Of a stretch of DNA of 64,000 nt, positions 53,113 through 61,833 are shown piece after piece. Made by a program: the position numbers and the translations under genes. The stretch is from Streptomyces galbus (GTDB taxonomy: Bacteria > Actinomycetota > Actinomycetes > Streptomycetales > Streptomycetaceae), in assembly GCF_005280195.1 (NCBI RefSeq), contig NZ_SZPR01000018.1:1-64000 (forward strand). Direction: 5' to 3'. The notes under the pieces were generated by a model. The model was not told the DNA's origin. It was given only the letters and a program-made list of their open reading frames with translations, and ran no database searches. Position 1 is the stretch's first letter; each line of letters opens with the position of its first letter.

Positions 53113-53976
53113 ATGTCCTCCGACACCACCCTCACCAAGGCCCCCGCGGCCCCGGACGACCTGCCGGTCCACGCCGACGAACTGCCGATCGTCCCGCAGC
53201 GCCGCCTCGGGCAGTGGACCGCGGCCGCCGCCGTGCTCGTCCTGCTCGGGCTGTCCGTCACCTCCGTCCTGCGCAACCGGGCGTTCCAGTGGGACGTCGT
53301 CGCCGACTACTTCACCTCCGACTCCGTGCTGCGCGGACTGTGGCTCACGCTCTGGCTGACCGCCGTGGTGATGGTGCTCGGCTTCGCCCTCGGCACCCTG
53401 CTCGCCGCCGCCCGGCTGTCCGCCAACCCCGTGCTGCGCGCGGTCAGTTGGGGGTACGTCTGGCTGTTCCGGTCGATCCCGATCCTGGTGCAGCTCCTGC
53501 TGTGGTTCAACATCGGCGCGCTGTACCCGCACCTGTTCGGGGTGCGGACCGTCGACCTGTTCACGCCCATCGCGGTGGCCATCATCGGGCTCACCCTGCA
53601 CGAGGCCGCCTACGCCGCCGAGGTGGTGCGCGGCGGGATCCTCTCCGTGGACCGCGGGCAGGTCGAGGCCGCGCAGGCGCTCGGGCTCAGCCGGTGGCGC
53701 CGCTGGTGGCGCATCGTGCTGCCCCAGGCCATGCGGGCCATCGTGCCGCCGGCCGGGAACATGCTGATCGGGACCCTCAAGGGCACCTCCATCGTCAGCG
53801 TCATCGCCGTGCAGGACCTGCTGTTCTCGGTGCAGCTCGTCTACCACCGCACCTACCAGGTCATCCCGCTGCTGATGGTCGCGACCGTCTGGTACACCGT
53901 CGTCACCTCGGTGCTGAGCGTCGGCCAGTACTACGTCGAGAAGCGCTACGCGCGCGGCACGGGGGCCGCCCGATGA
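53113..53976 (+). CDS. Amino-acid ABC transporter permease
   Basis: 287 residues from ATG 53113. About five to six membrane helices (AAAAVLVLLGLSVTSVL, LWLTLWLTAVVMVLGFALGT and others). The HisMQ-type motif RSIPILVQLLLWFNIGALYP is present, and the EAA loop reads EVVRGGILSVDRGQVEAAQA then LGLSRWRRWWRIVLPQAMRA. It is the first gene of an operon, overlapping the FAD-protein gene (ATGA). Confidence 0.93.
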   Translation: MSSDTTLTKAPAAPDDLPVHADELPIVPQRRLGQWTAAAAVLVLLGLSVTSVLRNRAFQWDVVADYFTSDSVLRGLWLTLWLTAVVMVLGFALGTLLAAARLSANPVLRAVSWGYVWLFRSIPILVQLLLWFNIGALYPHLFGVRTVDLFTPIAVAIIGLTLHEAAYAAEVVRGGILSVDRGQVEAAQALGLSRWRRWWRIVLPQAMRAIVPPAGNMLIGTLKGTSIVSVIAVQDLLFSVQLVYHRTYQVIPLLMVATVWYTVVTSVLSVGQYYVEKRYARGTGAAR

Positions 53977-55730
53977 GCCCCTCCCTGGTCATCGTCGGGG
54001 CCGGCCCGCGCGCGACCGGCCTCATCGAGCGCATAGCCGCCAACGCCCCCGAGCTGTACGCCGGTTCGCAGCTCGACATCCACCTCGTCGACCCGCACCC
54101 GCCGGGCGCCGGACGCATCTGGCGCCAGGCCCAGTCCCCGCTGCTGTGGATGAACTCGCACGCCGAGGACGTCACCATGTTCACCGACGAGACGGTGGCC
54201 ATGGACGGACCCGTGCGCCCCGGGCCGACCCTGCACGAGTGGGCCGGCATCGACGGCCGCACCTTCGCCGGCCGCCGCGTCCAGGGCGCCTACCTGGGCT
54301 GGGTGCACGAGCAGGCCGTCGCCGCCCTGCCCCCGGGCATCACCGTCCACCACCACCCGCGGCGCGCGGTGCGGGTGAGCGGGCCCCGCGGGGGACGCCA
54401 GCAGGTCTGGCTGGAGGACCGTACCGAGCCGCTGACCGCCGACCTCGTGGTGCTCGCCCTCGGCCACCTCGACGCCGAACCCGACGACGAGCAGCGGGAG
54501 CTGGCGGCGTACGCCCGCACCCACGGGCTCACCCACCTGCCGCCCGACTTCACCGCCGACAGCGACCTGTCCGGCCTGCGGCCCGGCGAACCCGTCCTGG
54601 TGCGCGGCTTCGGGCTCGCCTTCGTCGACCTGATGGTGCTGCTCACCGAGGGCCGCGGCGGACGCCACGAGGGCGACACCTACGTGCCCTCCGGACGCGA
54701 GCCGGTGCTGTACGTCGGGTCGCGGCGCGGAGTGCCGTACCACTCGAAGATCGGCTACGGCCTGGACGGTGAACGGCCGCCGCTGCCGCGCTTCTTCGGG
54801 CCCCCCGAGATCGAGGACCTGCTCGCCCGGCCCGGCGGGTTCGACTTCCGGCGGGACGTGTGGCCGCTGGTGGAGAAGGAACTGGGCTTCGCCCACTACC
54901 ACCGGCTGTTCACCGCGCACCCCGAGCGCACCACGGTCGCCTGGACCGACTTCGAGGAGAAGTACGCGGCCACCACCGGCCCCGAGGAGCGGGCGGCGCT
55001 CGCCGCGGCGGCCGTCCCCGAGCCCGCCGACCGGCTCGACCTGGCCGCGCTCGACCGGCCGCTGCAAGGCGTGCGGTACGCCGACCACGAGGAACTCCAG
55101 GACGGGCTGCGGCAGTACATCGAGGAGGACGTGACCCGGCGCCACGACCCCGGGCACAGCGCCGACCTGGCCGTGTTCCTCGGCCTGCTCTCCGTGTACG
55201 GGCAGCTCGTGCGGCTCGGCGACGTCGGCACGTCCTGGCACGGCTTCTTCAACTACATGGCCTCCGGGCCGCCCGGACCCCGGCTGCGCCAGATGCTCGC
55301 GCTGTCCCGGGCGGGGCTGCTGCGGTTCGTCGGCGCCGACATGGCCGTCCACGCCGAGGACGGGGTGTTCCGGGCGTCCAGCCCGACCGTGCCCGGGTTC
55401 CGCGTCGAGGCACGGGCCCTGGTCGAGGCGCGGCTGCCGGAGCCGACGGTCGCGCGGGCGCGGGACCCGCTGCTGCGCGCCCTGCACGCCGAAGGGGTGG
55501 GGGAGACCCCGGACGGGCTGCTGCGGGTGGACCCCGTCGACGGGCGGATCCTCGACCCGGCCGGCCGGCCGCACCCGCGCCGGTTCGCGCTCGGGCCGCA
55601 CACCGAGGTCCGCGCGCCCGGCGCGTTCACCCGGCCCCGCACCGGGGGGCCCGCGTTCCGACAGAACGACGCCACGGCGCGCGCCGCCCTCGCCCTGCTG
55701 CGGGAGCTCGGCCTCGACGCCGCCGCCTGA
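53973..55730 (+). CDS. FAD/NAD(P)-binding protein in an amino-acid ABC operon
   Basis: 585 residues from ATG 53973, overlapping the permease stop. It starts SPSLVIVGAGPRATGLIERI, a dinucleotide-binding GxGxxG-type motif, then DIHLVDPHPPGAGRIWRQAQ, the characteristic start of the FAD-NAD(P)-binding PF13454 family. A second part (DLVVLALGHLDAEPDDEQRE) is also FAD-dependent. No catalytic residue can be named. Its placement between permease and ATPase genes suggests that it chemically modifies the imported amino acid or derivative, for example by oxidation. This is inference. Confidence 0.88.
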   Translation: MSPSLVIVGAGPRATGLIERIAANAPELYAGSQLDIHLVDPHPPGAGRIWRQAQSPLLWMNSHAEDVTMFTDETVAMDGPVRPGPTLHEWAGIDGRTFAGRRVQGAYLGWVHEQAVAALPPGITVHHHPRRAVRVSGPRGGRQQVWLEDRTEPLTADLVVLALGHLDAEPDDEQRELAAYARTHGLTHLPPDFTADSDLSGLRPGEPVLVRGFGLAFVDLMVLLTEGRGGRHEGDTYVPSGREPVLYVGSRRGVPYHSKIGYGLDGERPPLPRFFGPPEIEDLLARPGGFDFRRDVWPLVEKELGFAHYHRLFTAHPERTTVAWTDFEEKYAATTGPEERAALAAAAVPEPADRLDLAALDRPLQGVRYADHEELQDGLRQYIEEDVTRRHDPGHSADLAVFLGLLSVYGQLVRLGDVGTSWHGFFNYMASGPPGPRLRQMLALSRAGLLRFVGADMAVHAEDGVFRASSPTVPGFRVEARALVEARLPEPTVARARDPLLRALHAEGVGETPDGLLRVDPVDGRILDPAGRPHPRRFALGPHTEVRAPGAFTRPRTGGPAFRQNDATARAALALLRELGLDAAA

Positions 55731-55776
55731 CCCGCGACCCATCCGCCAGCCATCCGCCAGCCAAAGGGATTCACTC

Positions 55777-56538
55777 ATGAGCGTCATGGTCGACATCAGG
55801 TCGGTCCACAAGAGCTTCGGCCCGCTGGAGGTCCTGAAGGGCATCGACCTCTCGGTGCGCGCCGGGGAGGTGACCGTCGTCCTCGGGCCCTCCGGCTCGG
55901 GCAAGTCGACGCTGCTGCGCACCATCAACCACCTGGAGAAGGTGGACCGCGGCGCGGTCAGCGTCGACGGCACGCTCATCGGCTACCGGCGGGTGGGCGA
56001 CCGGCTGCACGAACTGCCCGAGCGCGAGGTGCTCAAGCAGCGCACGCGCATCGGCTTCGTGTTCCAGAACTTCCACCTCTTCCCGCACCTCACCGTGGTG
56101 GAGAACGTCGTGGAGGCGCCGGTGTCGGCACTGAAGCGGCCCCGGGAGCAGGCCGTCCGGGACGCGCGCCGGCTGCTGGAGCGGGTCGGGCTCGCCGACA
56201 AGGCCGACGCCTATCCGAAACAGCTGTCCGGGGGGCAGCAGCAGCGCGTGGCCATCGCGCGGGCCCTCGCGCTGGAGCCGAAGCTGCTGCTGTTCGACGA
56301 GCCGACCTCCGCGCTCGACCCCGAGCTGGTCGGCGAAGTCCTCGACGTCATACGGGACCTGGCGCGCCAGGGCACCACGATGATCGTCGTCACGCACGAG
56401 ATCGGGTTCGCCCGGGAGGTCGCCGACACGGTGGTGTTCATGGCCGACGGGCGGATCGTGGAGCAGGGACCCCCGGGCCAGGTGCTGGACGCCCCGCGCG
56501 AGGAGCGGACCCGGGCGTTCCTGTCGAAGGTGCTGTGA
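55777..56538 (+). CDS. Amino-acid ABC transporter ATPase
   Basis: 253 residues. Walker A is VLGPSGSGKSTLLRTINHLE, the Q-loop is GFVFQNFHLFPHLTVVENVV, the signature is LSGGQQQRVAIARALALEPK, Walker B is LLLFDEPTSALDPEL, and the switch His is in IVVTHEIGFAREVADTVVFM. AAAGGG precedes ATG 55777. It pairs with the permease at 53113 and with the lipoprotein at 51623. The stop overlaps the next gene's GTG. Confidence 0.96.
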   Translation: MSVMVDIRSVHKSFGPLEVLKGIDLSVRAGEVTVVLGPSGSGKSTLLRTINHLEKVDRGAVSVDGTLIGYRRVGDRLHELPEREVLKQRTRIGFVFQNFHLFPHLTVVENVVEAPVSALKRPREQAVRDARRLLERVGLADKADAYPKQLSGGQQQRVAIARALALEPKLLLFDEPTSALDPELVGEVLDVIRDLARQGTTMIVVTHEIGFAREVADTVVFMADGRIVEQGPPGQVLDAPREERTRAFLSKVL

Positions 56539-56540
56539 GC

Positions 56541-57380
56541 ATGGGCGCCTCGTACGGCCGGGGGCTGCTGCACCTGGCCGCCGCCGTCGACTCCGCGGCC
56601 GTCGACCCCGCCGCGGCGGGCGACGCCGACGCCCAGGTCGAGCTGGTCCGGCTCGCCGAGCGCGGCGGGCTGGACTTCGTGACCCTGGCCGGCGACGGGA
56701 CACCGCCCGGGCTGGCGGCGCGGGCGCTGGCCGCGACCCGGCGCATCGGGGTCGTCCCGGTGCCGGGGGAGAACGTCGAGGACGTCGACCCGGCGCACCG
56801 GGGCCGGACCGGGCTGTGGGCCGACGGAGGCGTGCCGGGGGCACCCCCGCGAGCCGGGGCCGGCGGCGGTGGGAGCGCGCCCGCCCCGCCCGTGCGGGTC
56901 GTCGACGCCACCGCGCCCGGGTCCCGGGCCGCTGCCGCCCGGTGCGCCGACGTGGCGGTGGTCCGGGTCGCGGACGCCGTGCAGGCCGGGATCGTGCGCG
57001 ACGAACTGCGGGAGCGGGCCGCCGGCCTGGGCCGGGACCCGGACGGGCTGCGGGTGCTGGCCGGGCTCCTGGTGGACCTCGGCGACGGGGAGTACGCCGC
57101 CGAGCCCGGACACGGCGGGGGCGGCCCCCGGCCGACCGTGCACGGCCCGCTGTACCGGGGCGGCCCCGTCGACCTGGCCGAGCTGATCGCCGTGTGGCAC
57201 AAGGACGGCGCCGTCGACGGCTTCCTCTGTGTGCCCGTCGCGCCCCGGCGCGATCTGGAACGGCTGGTCAACGGCACCGTGGCGCTGCTCCAGCACCGCG
57301 GGCTGTTCCGCACGTTCTACCCCGGCAGCACGCTGCGGGAGCACCTGGGGCTGCGCCCCCTCGTGCCGACCCTTCACTGA
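56541..57380 (+). CDS. Reduced luciferase-like (LLM) family protein
   Basis: 279 residues from ATG 56541 (GTG 56535 overlaps the ATPase stop). LAERGGLDFVTLAGDG near the start and LAELIAVWHKDGAVDGFLCV then PVAPRRDLERLVNGTVALLQ and TFYPGSTLREHLGLRPLVPT near the end match bacterial luciferase-like, flavin-dependent monooxygenases. Full-length members have about 350-440 residues. Here the central barrel is shortened and replaced by Gly/Ala/Pro-rich sequence, so it may be a degenerate or non-catalytic version. It is the last gene of the ABC operon. Confidence 0.75.
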   Translation: MGASYGRGLLHLAAAVDSAAVDPAAAGDADAQVELVRLAERGGLDFVTLAGDGTPPGLAARALAATRRIGVVPVPGENVEDVDPAHRGRTGLWADGGVPGAPPRAGAGGGGSAPAPPVRVVDATAPGSRAAAARCADVAVVRVADAVQAGIVRDELRERAAGLGRDPDGLRVLAGLLVDLGDGEYAAEPGHGGGGPRPTVHGPLYRGGPVDLAELIAVWHKDGAVDGFLCVPVAPRRDLERLVNGTVALLQHRGLFRTFYPGSTLREHLGLRPLVPTLH

Positions 57381-57398
57381 TCCCTGGTCGCTTACTTT

Positions 57399-57460
57399 CC
57401 AGATCCCTTGCAGATCCCTTGCAGACCTTTTGTGCAGATCTCTTGTCCAGATCCCTTTTC
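57399..57460. repeat. Five tandem imperfect 11-13-bp repeats, unit CAGATCCCTTG
   Basis: Copies begin at about 57400, 57411, 57422, 57435 and 57448, with one- to three-base differences (CAGATCCCTTG, CAGACCTTTTG, CAGATCTCTTG). They fill most of the gap between the LLM and DUF1684 genes and are clearly poorer in GC than the flanks. They end just before the DUF1684 ribosome-binding site. This could be a regulator array, a strain-variable minisatellite or a remnant of slippage. Confidence 0.8.
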
Positions 57461-57476
57461 GAGGAAGGCCGGTCGG

Positions 57477-58259
57477 ATGACGACGGACGCGCCCGACGCG
57501 TGGAAGCAGTGGCACGAGCAGCGCGTGGAGGCGGTGACGGCGCCCTACGGGCCGCTGGCGGTCACCGGCACGCACTGGCTCGACGACCATCCGGAGGGGC
57601 GAATTCCGGACATCCCCGGGATCTGGGTGGCCGAAGGGGACGCGGTCGTGCTCACCGCCGACCGGGCCGACGGACTGACCCTGGACGGCGAGCCGTTCAC
57701 CGGCGAGGTTCGCCTGACGGCCGACTCCGGACCGGTGGACGCGGTGCGGGTCGGGCACGGGGAACGGCGGCTGCTCGTGCTGGTGCGCGAGGGGCTCTGG
57801 GGCGTGCGGGTGCACGACCCCGGCGCCGGGGCGCGGCGCGCCTTCCGGGGCATCGCGGCCACGCCGTACGAGGCGCGCTGGGCGGTGCCCGGGCGGTTCA
57901 CCCCGTACGGCGAGGACCGCACCGTACGGCTGCCGAACGCCGACGGGCGCGAGCGGGGGCTCGGGCTCGGCGGGGAGGTGGCGTTCGCGCTGGACGGGCA
58001 GGAGTTCACGCTCGCGGTGAGCGTGCAGGGCGACGGCTCGCTGTGGGCGGTGTTCGCCGACGCGACCAGCGGTGACGGGAGTTTCCGCTTCCGGTTCCTG
58101 TACCCGGGGGCGCCCGACGCCGAAGGGCGCACGACGGTGGACTTCAACCGCGCCCAGTTGCCTCCGTGCGCCTTCGCGGACCACTTCCTGTGCCCGTTCC
58201 CGCCGCCCGGCAACACGCTGCCGGTCGCGGTCGCCGCAGGGGAGCGCCACCTGCTCTGA
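57477..58259 (+). CDS. DUF1684 family protein
   Basis: 260 residues from ATG 57477, behind GAGGAAGG. Typical family segments are WKQWHEQRVEAVTAPYGPLA, VTGTHWLDDHPE, ATPYEARWAVPGRFTPYGED and the C-terminal TTVDFNRAQLPPCAFADHFL then CPFPPPGNTLPVAVAAGE. The family is of unknown function, predicted beta-rich and cytoplasmic. It follows the ABC cluster but is separated by the tandem repeats, so membership of that operon is uncertain. Confidence 0.9.
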   Translation: MTTDAPDAWKQWHEQRVEAVTAPYGPLAVTGTHWLDDHPEGRIPDIPGIWVAEGDAVVLTADRADGLTLDGEPFTGEVRLTADSGPVDAVRVGHGERRLLVLVREGLWGVRVHDPGAGARRAFRGIAATPYEARWAVPGRFTPYGEDRTVRLPNADGRERGLGLGGEVAFALDGQEFTLAVSVQGDGSLWAVFADATSGDGSFRFRFLYPGAPDAEGRTTVDFNRAQLPPCAFADHFLCPFPPPGNTLPVAVAAGERHLL

Positions 58260-58516
58260 AGCCCGCCTTGGAGCCGGTCGTCAGGGGTCGGGGCCGGTCA
58301 GGGGTGGTCGGCGGGTGTCCAACACGCAAAGCGTGGGCAAAGGTTGACGGCTGAAAGGCACCCTTGCGCCGACCGGCCGTTCGGCCGAATACTCCCCCTC
58401 AGCGCTTGTCAGGGCCACGGCGTGTTCGGAATCCGGACACGTCGGCGGGGCCTGGCTGCGCCTCACGGGCCCCGACCCCACGCGGGCCCCCGACTTCCCC
58501 TGGGAGGGAACGAAAC

Positions 58517-59422
58517 GTGAGGATCAAGCGCACCACCCCCACCAGCGGCATCACGAGACGGACCCGGCTGATCGCCGTCTCCACCGGACTCGTGGCCGCG
58601 GCCGCGATCGCGATCCCCAACGCGACCGCTGCGGACGCCACCACCTTCAGCACCACCCAGCTCAAGAGCGCCAGCTCCTCGGTGCTCCAGGCCGACGTCC
58701 CGGGCACCGCCTGGGTCGTCGACAGCAAGACCAACCGGGTCGTCGTCACCGTCGACAGCACGGTCTCCCCGTCCGAGATCGCGAAGATCAAGGAGAAGGC
58801 CGGCGCCAACTCCGGTGCGCTGACGATCAAGCGGACCGCGGGCAAGTTCCAGAAGCTGATCTCCGGCGGCGACGCCATCTACGCGAGCAGCTGGCGCTGC
58901 TCCCTCGGCTTCAACGTCCAGGACAACAGCGGCAACTACTACTTCCTGACTGCCGGTCACTGCACCGACGGCGCGGGCACCTGGTGGTCGAACTCGTCCC
59001 ACTCGACCACGCTCGGCACGACCGCCGGCTCCAGCTTCCCGACCAACGACTACGGTCTCGTGCGCTACACGAACTCCTCGGTCACCAAGTCGGGCGCCGT
59101 GGGCAGCGTCGACATCACCAGCGCGGCCACGCCCTCCGTGGGCACCACGGTCTACCGCCGCGGCTCGACCACCGGCATCCACAGCGGCCGGGTCACCGCG
59201 CTGAACGCGACGGTCAACTACGGCGGCGGCGACGTCGTCTACGGCCTGATCCAGACCACGGTCTGCGCCGAGCCCGGCGACTCCGGCGGCCCGCTCTACT
59301 CCAACAGCGGCATCGCCTACGGCCTGACCTCCGGCGGCAGCGGCAACTGCTCCTCCGGCGGGACGACCTTCTTCCAGCCGGTGACCGAGGCGCTCAGCGC
59401 CTACGGGGTGCACGTGTACTGA
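58517..59422 (+). CDS. sprB: Streptogrisin-B-like secreted serine protease
   Basis: 301 residues from GTG 58517 (GGAGGGA upstream). The signal peptide covers residues 1 to about 42 (LIAVSTGLVAAAAIAIPNAT). A propeptide extends to about residue 114. The mature enzyme begins ISGGDAIYASSWRCSLGFNV (Ile115), giving about 187 residues. Catalytic His148 is in FLTAGHC, Asp178 in NDYGLVRY and Ser256 in CAEPGDSGGPLY. The chymotrypsin-like S1 fold matches streptogrisin A/B of S. griseus closely. It is secreted and self-processed, degrading extracellular proteins. It has its own strong terminator. Confidence 0.95.
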   Translation: MRIKRTTPTSGITRRTRLIAVSTGLVAAAAIAIPNATAADATTFSTTQLKSASSSVLQADVPGTAWVVDSKTNRVVVTVDSTVSPSEIAKIKEKAGANSGALTIKRTAGKFQKLISGGDAIYASSWRCSLGFNVQDNSGNYYFLTAGHCTDGAGTWWSNSSHSTTLGTTAGSSFPTNDYGLVRYTNSSVTKSGAVGSVDITSAATPSVGTTVYRRGSTTGIHSGRVTALNATVNYGGGDVVYGLIQTTVCAEPGDSGGPLYSNSGIAYGLTSGGSGNCSSGGTTFFQPVTEALSAYGVHVY

Positions 59423-59472
59423 CCGGGACCGCCTCCCGGCACACCGGCCGGACCGGCGGGCACCGTGACCCC

Positions 59473-59512
59473 GGGGAGCCCCCGCACGCCAACCGTCGTG
59501 CGGGGGCTCCCC
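59473..59512. terminator. Terminator after the streptogrisin gene
   Basis: Perfect 16-bp stem GGGGAGCCCCCGCACG / CGTGCGGGGGCTCCCC with an 8-base loop. It marks the right end of the conserved part of the window. Confidence 0.9.
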
Positions 59513-59584
59513 CTTGTCGCCGTCCGGGGTTACCGTCGGGGTACGGGCACTGGTCCCGTGGCACCGCGGACCCTGGGGGCCGAC

Positions 59585-59716
59585 ATGGTCGAGGAACTGG
59601 TGGCGGCCGGAGCGGCACTGGTGTGCGCCGGCGGGGTGTACGTGACGGCGGCGGCGCGGGTCGTCAAGCAGTACGAGCGGGGCGTGGTGTTCCGGCTCGG
59701 CCGGCTGCGGGACGCA
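59585..59716 (+). pseudogene. Truncated SPFH/slipin (band 7) gene
   Basis: From ATG 59585 about 45 residues read MVEELVAAGAALVCAGGVYV then TAAARVVKQYERGVVFRLGR, the membrane-anchored start of bacterial slipins. Right after GRLRD the homology stops. In intact slipins about 200 more residues of SPFH domain follow, and here the frame runs into unrelated sequence. The break is at about 59713, where the reverse-strand STAS fragment begins. The gene has lost its 3' part by deletion. Confidence 0.75.
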
Positions 59717-59720
59717 GGGG

Positions 59721-60069
59721 TTACGGCCCGGCGGAATCGGTCCCGGGCTCGCCAAACCGGGGCACCTGCGCGGTGCCGATGTCCGTGCGGATGCGGTGTG
59801 GGCGGGCCGGGTGGCGGCACCGTCCGGCAGCGTCTCGGGCGACGTCGACAGCCACTTCCAGCACCACCGCGGGCGCGAGCGCGGCACGAGGGCGGTGATG
59901 CCGCTGGAGTCGATGTACGTGAGACGGGAGGTGTCCAGGACCAGCGAGCGGCAGCCGTCGTCGAGCAGCGTTCATCTGGTGCGCGGACCTCGTCGCTGGT
60001 GAAGAGGTCGACCTCGTCTTCAAGGATCGCGACGACCAGGTCGTCTTGGCGGCCGATGAGCTCCAGCAC
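59721..60069 (-). pseudogene. Frameshifted STAS-domain (anti-sigma factor antagonist) gene
   Basis: Minus-strand pieces of one STAS protein lie in three frames. The N-terminal part is LELIGRQDDLVVAILEDEVD followed by LFTSDEVRA (60069 to about 59975). The core is DDGCRSLVLDTSRLTYIDSS then GITAL in another frame. The last part is VVLEVAVDV and a C-terminus ending GEPGTDSAGP (stop near 59721). The phospho-acceptor Ser motif (DSSG) is present, but frameshifts break the protein. It is a relic of an anti-sigma antagonist of the SpoIIAA/BldG type. Confidence 0.7.
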
Positions 60070-60134
60070 TGTTTCATCTCCTCGCGCCCTGCCTGTTTGC
60101 TCAAGCGGAAAGAGTCGTACAGGCCTGTGGCGCC

Positions 60135-60627
60135 GTTGCTGGAGCGGACCACGTCATCCTCGACGAACTCGGTGGCCGCGGAGAACCGGACTGGTCGCGG
60201 TGTGCGATCGGCTCCGTCAGCGTTCGGGCGGCAAAAGGGGGCCGCGAAGATTCACCTGATCACGGATCGCAACGGACTGCAGCTGTCACTTGGCATCTCC
60301 GCAGCGAACATGCACGACAGCCTCGGACTGCAGCCGCTCGTGCGAGGTATCCCGCCCATCCGCACGCGGCGTGGCCCACGGCACCGGCGCCCGGCCAAGC
60401 CGCACGGCGACATAGGCTACGACTACGACCACCTGCGCCGATGGCTGCGCAAGCGCGGCATCCGCCATCGCGTTGCTCGTAAGGGCGTCGAGTCCTCCGA
60501 ACGGCTGGGCCGACATCGCCGGGTTGTCGAGAGAACCGTGTACTGGCGCGCCGGATGCCACCGCCTGCATCGACGCTACGAGCGCAAGGCAGAACACTTC
60601 CTCGCATTCACTGCCATCGCGCCGTAA
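60135..60627 (+). mobile_element. Relic of an IS5-family transposase
   Basis: A 3'-part of a DDE transposase with frame damage. The first piece (VILDELGGRGEPDWSRCAIG then SVSVRAAKGG) is in one frame. The main piece (KIHLITDRNGLQLSLGISAA, GDIGYDYDHLRRWLRKRGIR, ERLGRHRRVVERT with the catalytic Glu, ending at the stop near 60627) is in the next. Compared with complete IS5-type transposases the 5' half is missing and a short internal stretch is lost. No terminal inverted repeats could be assigned. It is inactive. Confidence 0.78.
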
Positions 60628-60683
60628 CCTTGATCAACTACCGCAGACTCACCAGATGAAGAAGTCAAGCCGCTGGTTCCGCG

Positions 60684-61232
60684 TCAACGAATGTCCCACT
60701 CATCGGCCGGCACGCAGTCGTGCACTGTGTACGCCCAGTCCTGGAAGTTGGCAACGAAGAAGGCCCTTGACAGGAGGATGTCGCCGGCTCGCTGGGCCCG
60801 CACCAACAGCCCGAGCTCTTCCGAGATTGCATCGCCCTCGACAGAAACCGTGGGCACCATGCCACGCTCCTCCGAGTATCCATGGAGCTGTTCCGCAAGT
60901 TCAGACGGCACCCGGCCCACCAACCGGAGCCCATCAAGGGAGACCTGCGGACCGCACAATGCGTCCACCGCGACGGCCGCCAGATCACCGGACTTTCTGA
61001 TGTAGGCCGTGACGGCCTCCTCGTACCGCGGAGCATCCTTGGAGCGAAAGCCAGCTCGTTGAACAAGAGCACCGTGCGGCCGGCTCATAGAAGAATGAGT
61101 GTCGGTGAAGCCCTGTGCACTCATGGCCGTGGCCATTTCCTCAACGCTCATGCCGAACCGAAGCGGGCCGACAGTCTCGAACGGCACAACGTTCCACTGC
61201 GCTCGTTCGGCGTCGTCGACGATGGACCACAT
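60684..61232 (-). CDS. Hypothetical protein, immunity-like
   Basis: 182 residues from ATG 61232 (GGAGG about 11 bases upstream). It reads WNVVPFETVGPLRFGMSVEE then MATAMSAQGF, a GPLRFGMS pattern common in small actinobacterial proteins beside toxin or ESX-associated genes. The middle has IRKSGDLAAVAVDALCGPQV and the end YTVHDCVPADEWDIR. No membrane segment. The frame continues open upstream of this start into a decayed segment. I infer an immunity-type protein from the pattern and neighbours; this is not proven. Confidence 0.6.
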   Translation of the reverse strand: MWSIVDDAERAQWNVVPFETVGPLRFGMSVEEMATAMSAQGFTDTHSSMSRPHGALVQRAGFRSKDAPRYEEAVTAYIRKSGDLAAVAVDALCGPQVSLDGLRLVGRVPSELAEQLHGYSEERGMVPTVSVEGDAISEELGLLVRAQRAGDILLSRAFFVANFQDWAYTVHDCVPADEWDIR

Positions 61233-61833
61233 CTGTGCGCATCCCTCCAGGCACCACGGAACCGCTTCTCGCGGCACGCTGATCAGGGACGACTGTACAA
61301 CTGCGCGACGGATCGTGAAGCCCTGGTCTATCAAAGGAAACGACGACTCAGGGGTGCGTCGCGGTGCACAGAGCGCCGCTCTTGAAAGGGAGTTGCCATG
61401 GATCCGGTGACGGTCACGTCGGGGTGTGGGGTGGCGGCACAGCTGCTTCGCCTCGGGTACCTGTGACTGAGCGTGCGATCGTTCGAGCGGCCACGCGAAG
61501 CTGGAGGAACGCGGCGCGCAGGACCAGCAGCACACGCTGATGAATGTGAGGTGGTCGCCCAGCACTTGCCCGAAGAGCAGCGACTCACCATTGATGTCTA
61601 CGGTGATGCGGCCTGAGGTGGCGAACGAGTCGTCAGCGTCGGCCAGTCTGCGAATCCAGTCGCTCAGCTTTCAAGAGCGGCTCGATCTCATGAGGGGCGG
61701 GCGGTGTCGGTGTCGCCCGCGGTCATTGACAGCACCGGCGCCGGAGGCCTGGATGGCTTTGGTTCACGGGTAGCGACAGCAGTTGTTCACGGATTTGGGT
61801 CTGGCCCACTTTCCGTGGAGTGGTTACGGAGAG
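61233..61833. other. Degraded accessory DNA
   Basis: Apart from the fragment on the minus strand at 61515-61670, I find no intact gene, promoter or terminator here. Codon bias and GC are lower than in the core region to the left. Confidence 0.5.
61515..61670 (-). pseudogene. Decayed fragment, possibly of an immunity-like gene
   Basis: On the minus strand a protein-like stretch, LSDWIRRLADADDSFATSGR then ITVDINGESLLFGQVLGDHL and TFISVCC, begins directly after an in-frame TGA (61671-61673) and has no good start codon. It then dissolves into Arg/Pro/Ser sequence. It looks like an internal piece of a lost gene. Confidence 0.5.

Noticed and set aside
59465..60259. A 264-codon frame joining the slipin start to later sequence
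   Set aside because: Homology stops at about residue 45 of the slipin part; the remainder is antisense to the STAS relic and Arg-rich.
60691..61410. Plus-strand frames opposite the immunity-like gene
   Set aside because: They are shadows of the minus-strand gene with no ribosome-binding sites or domains.
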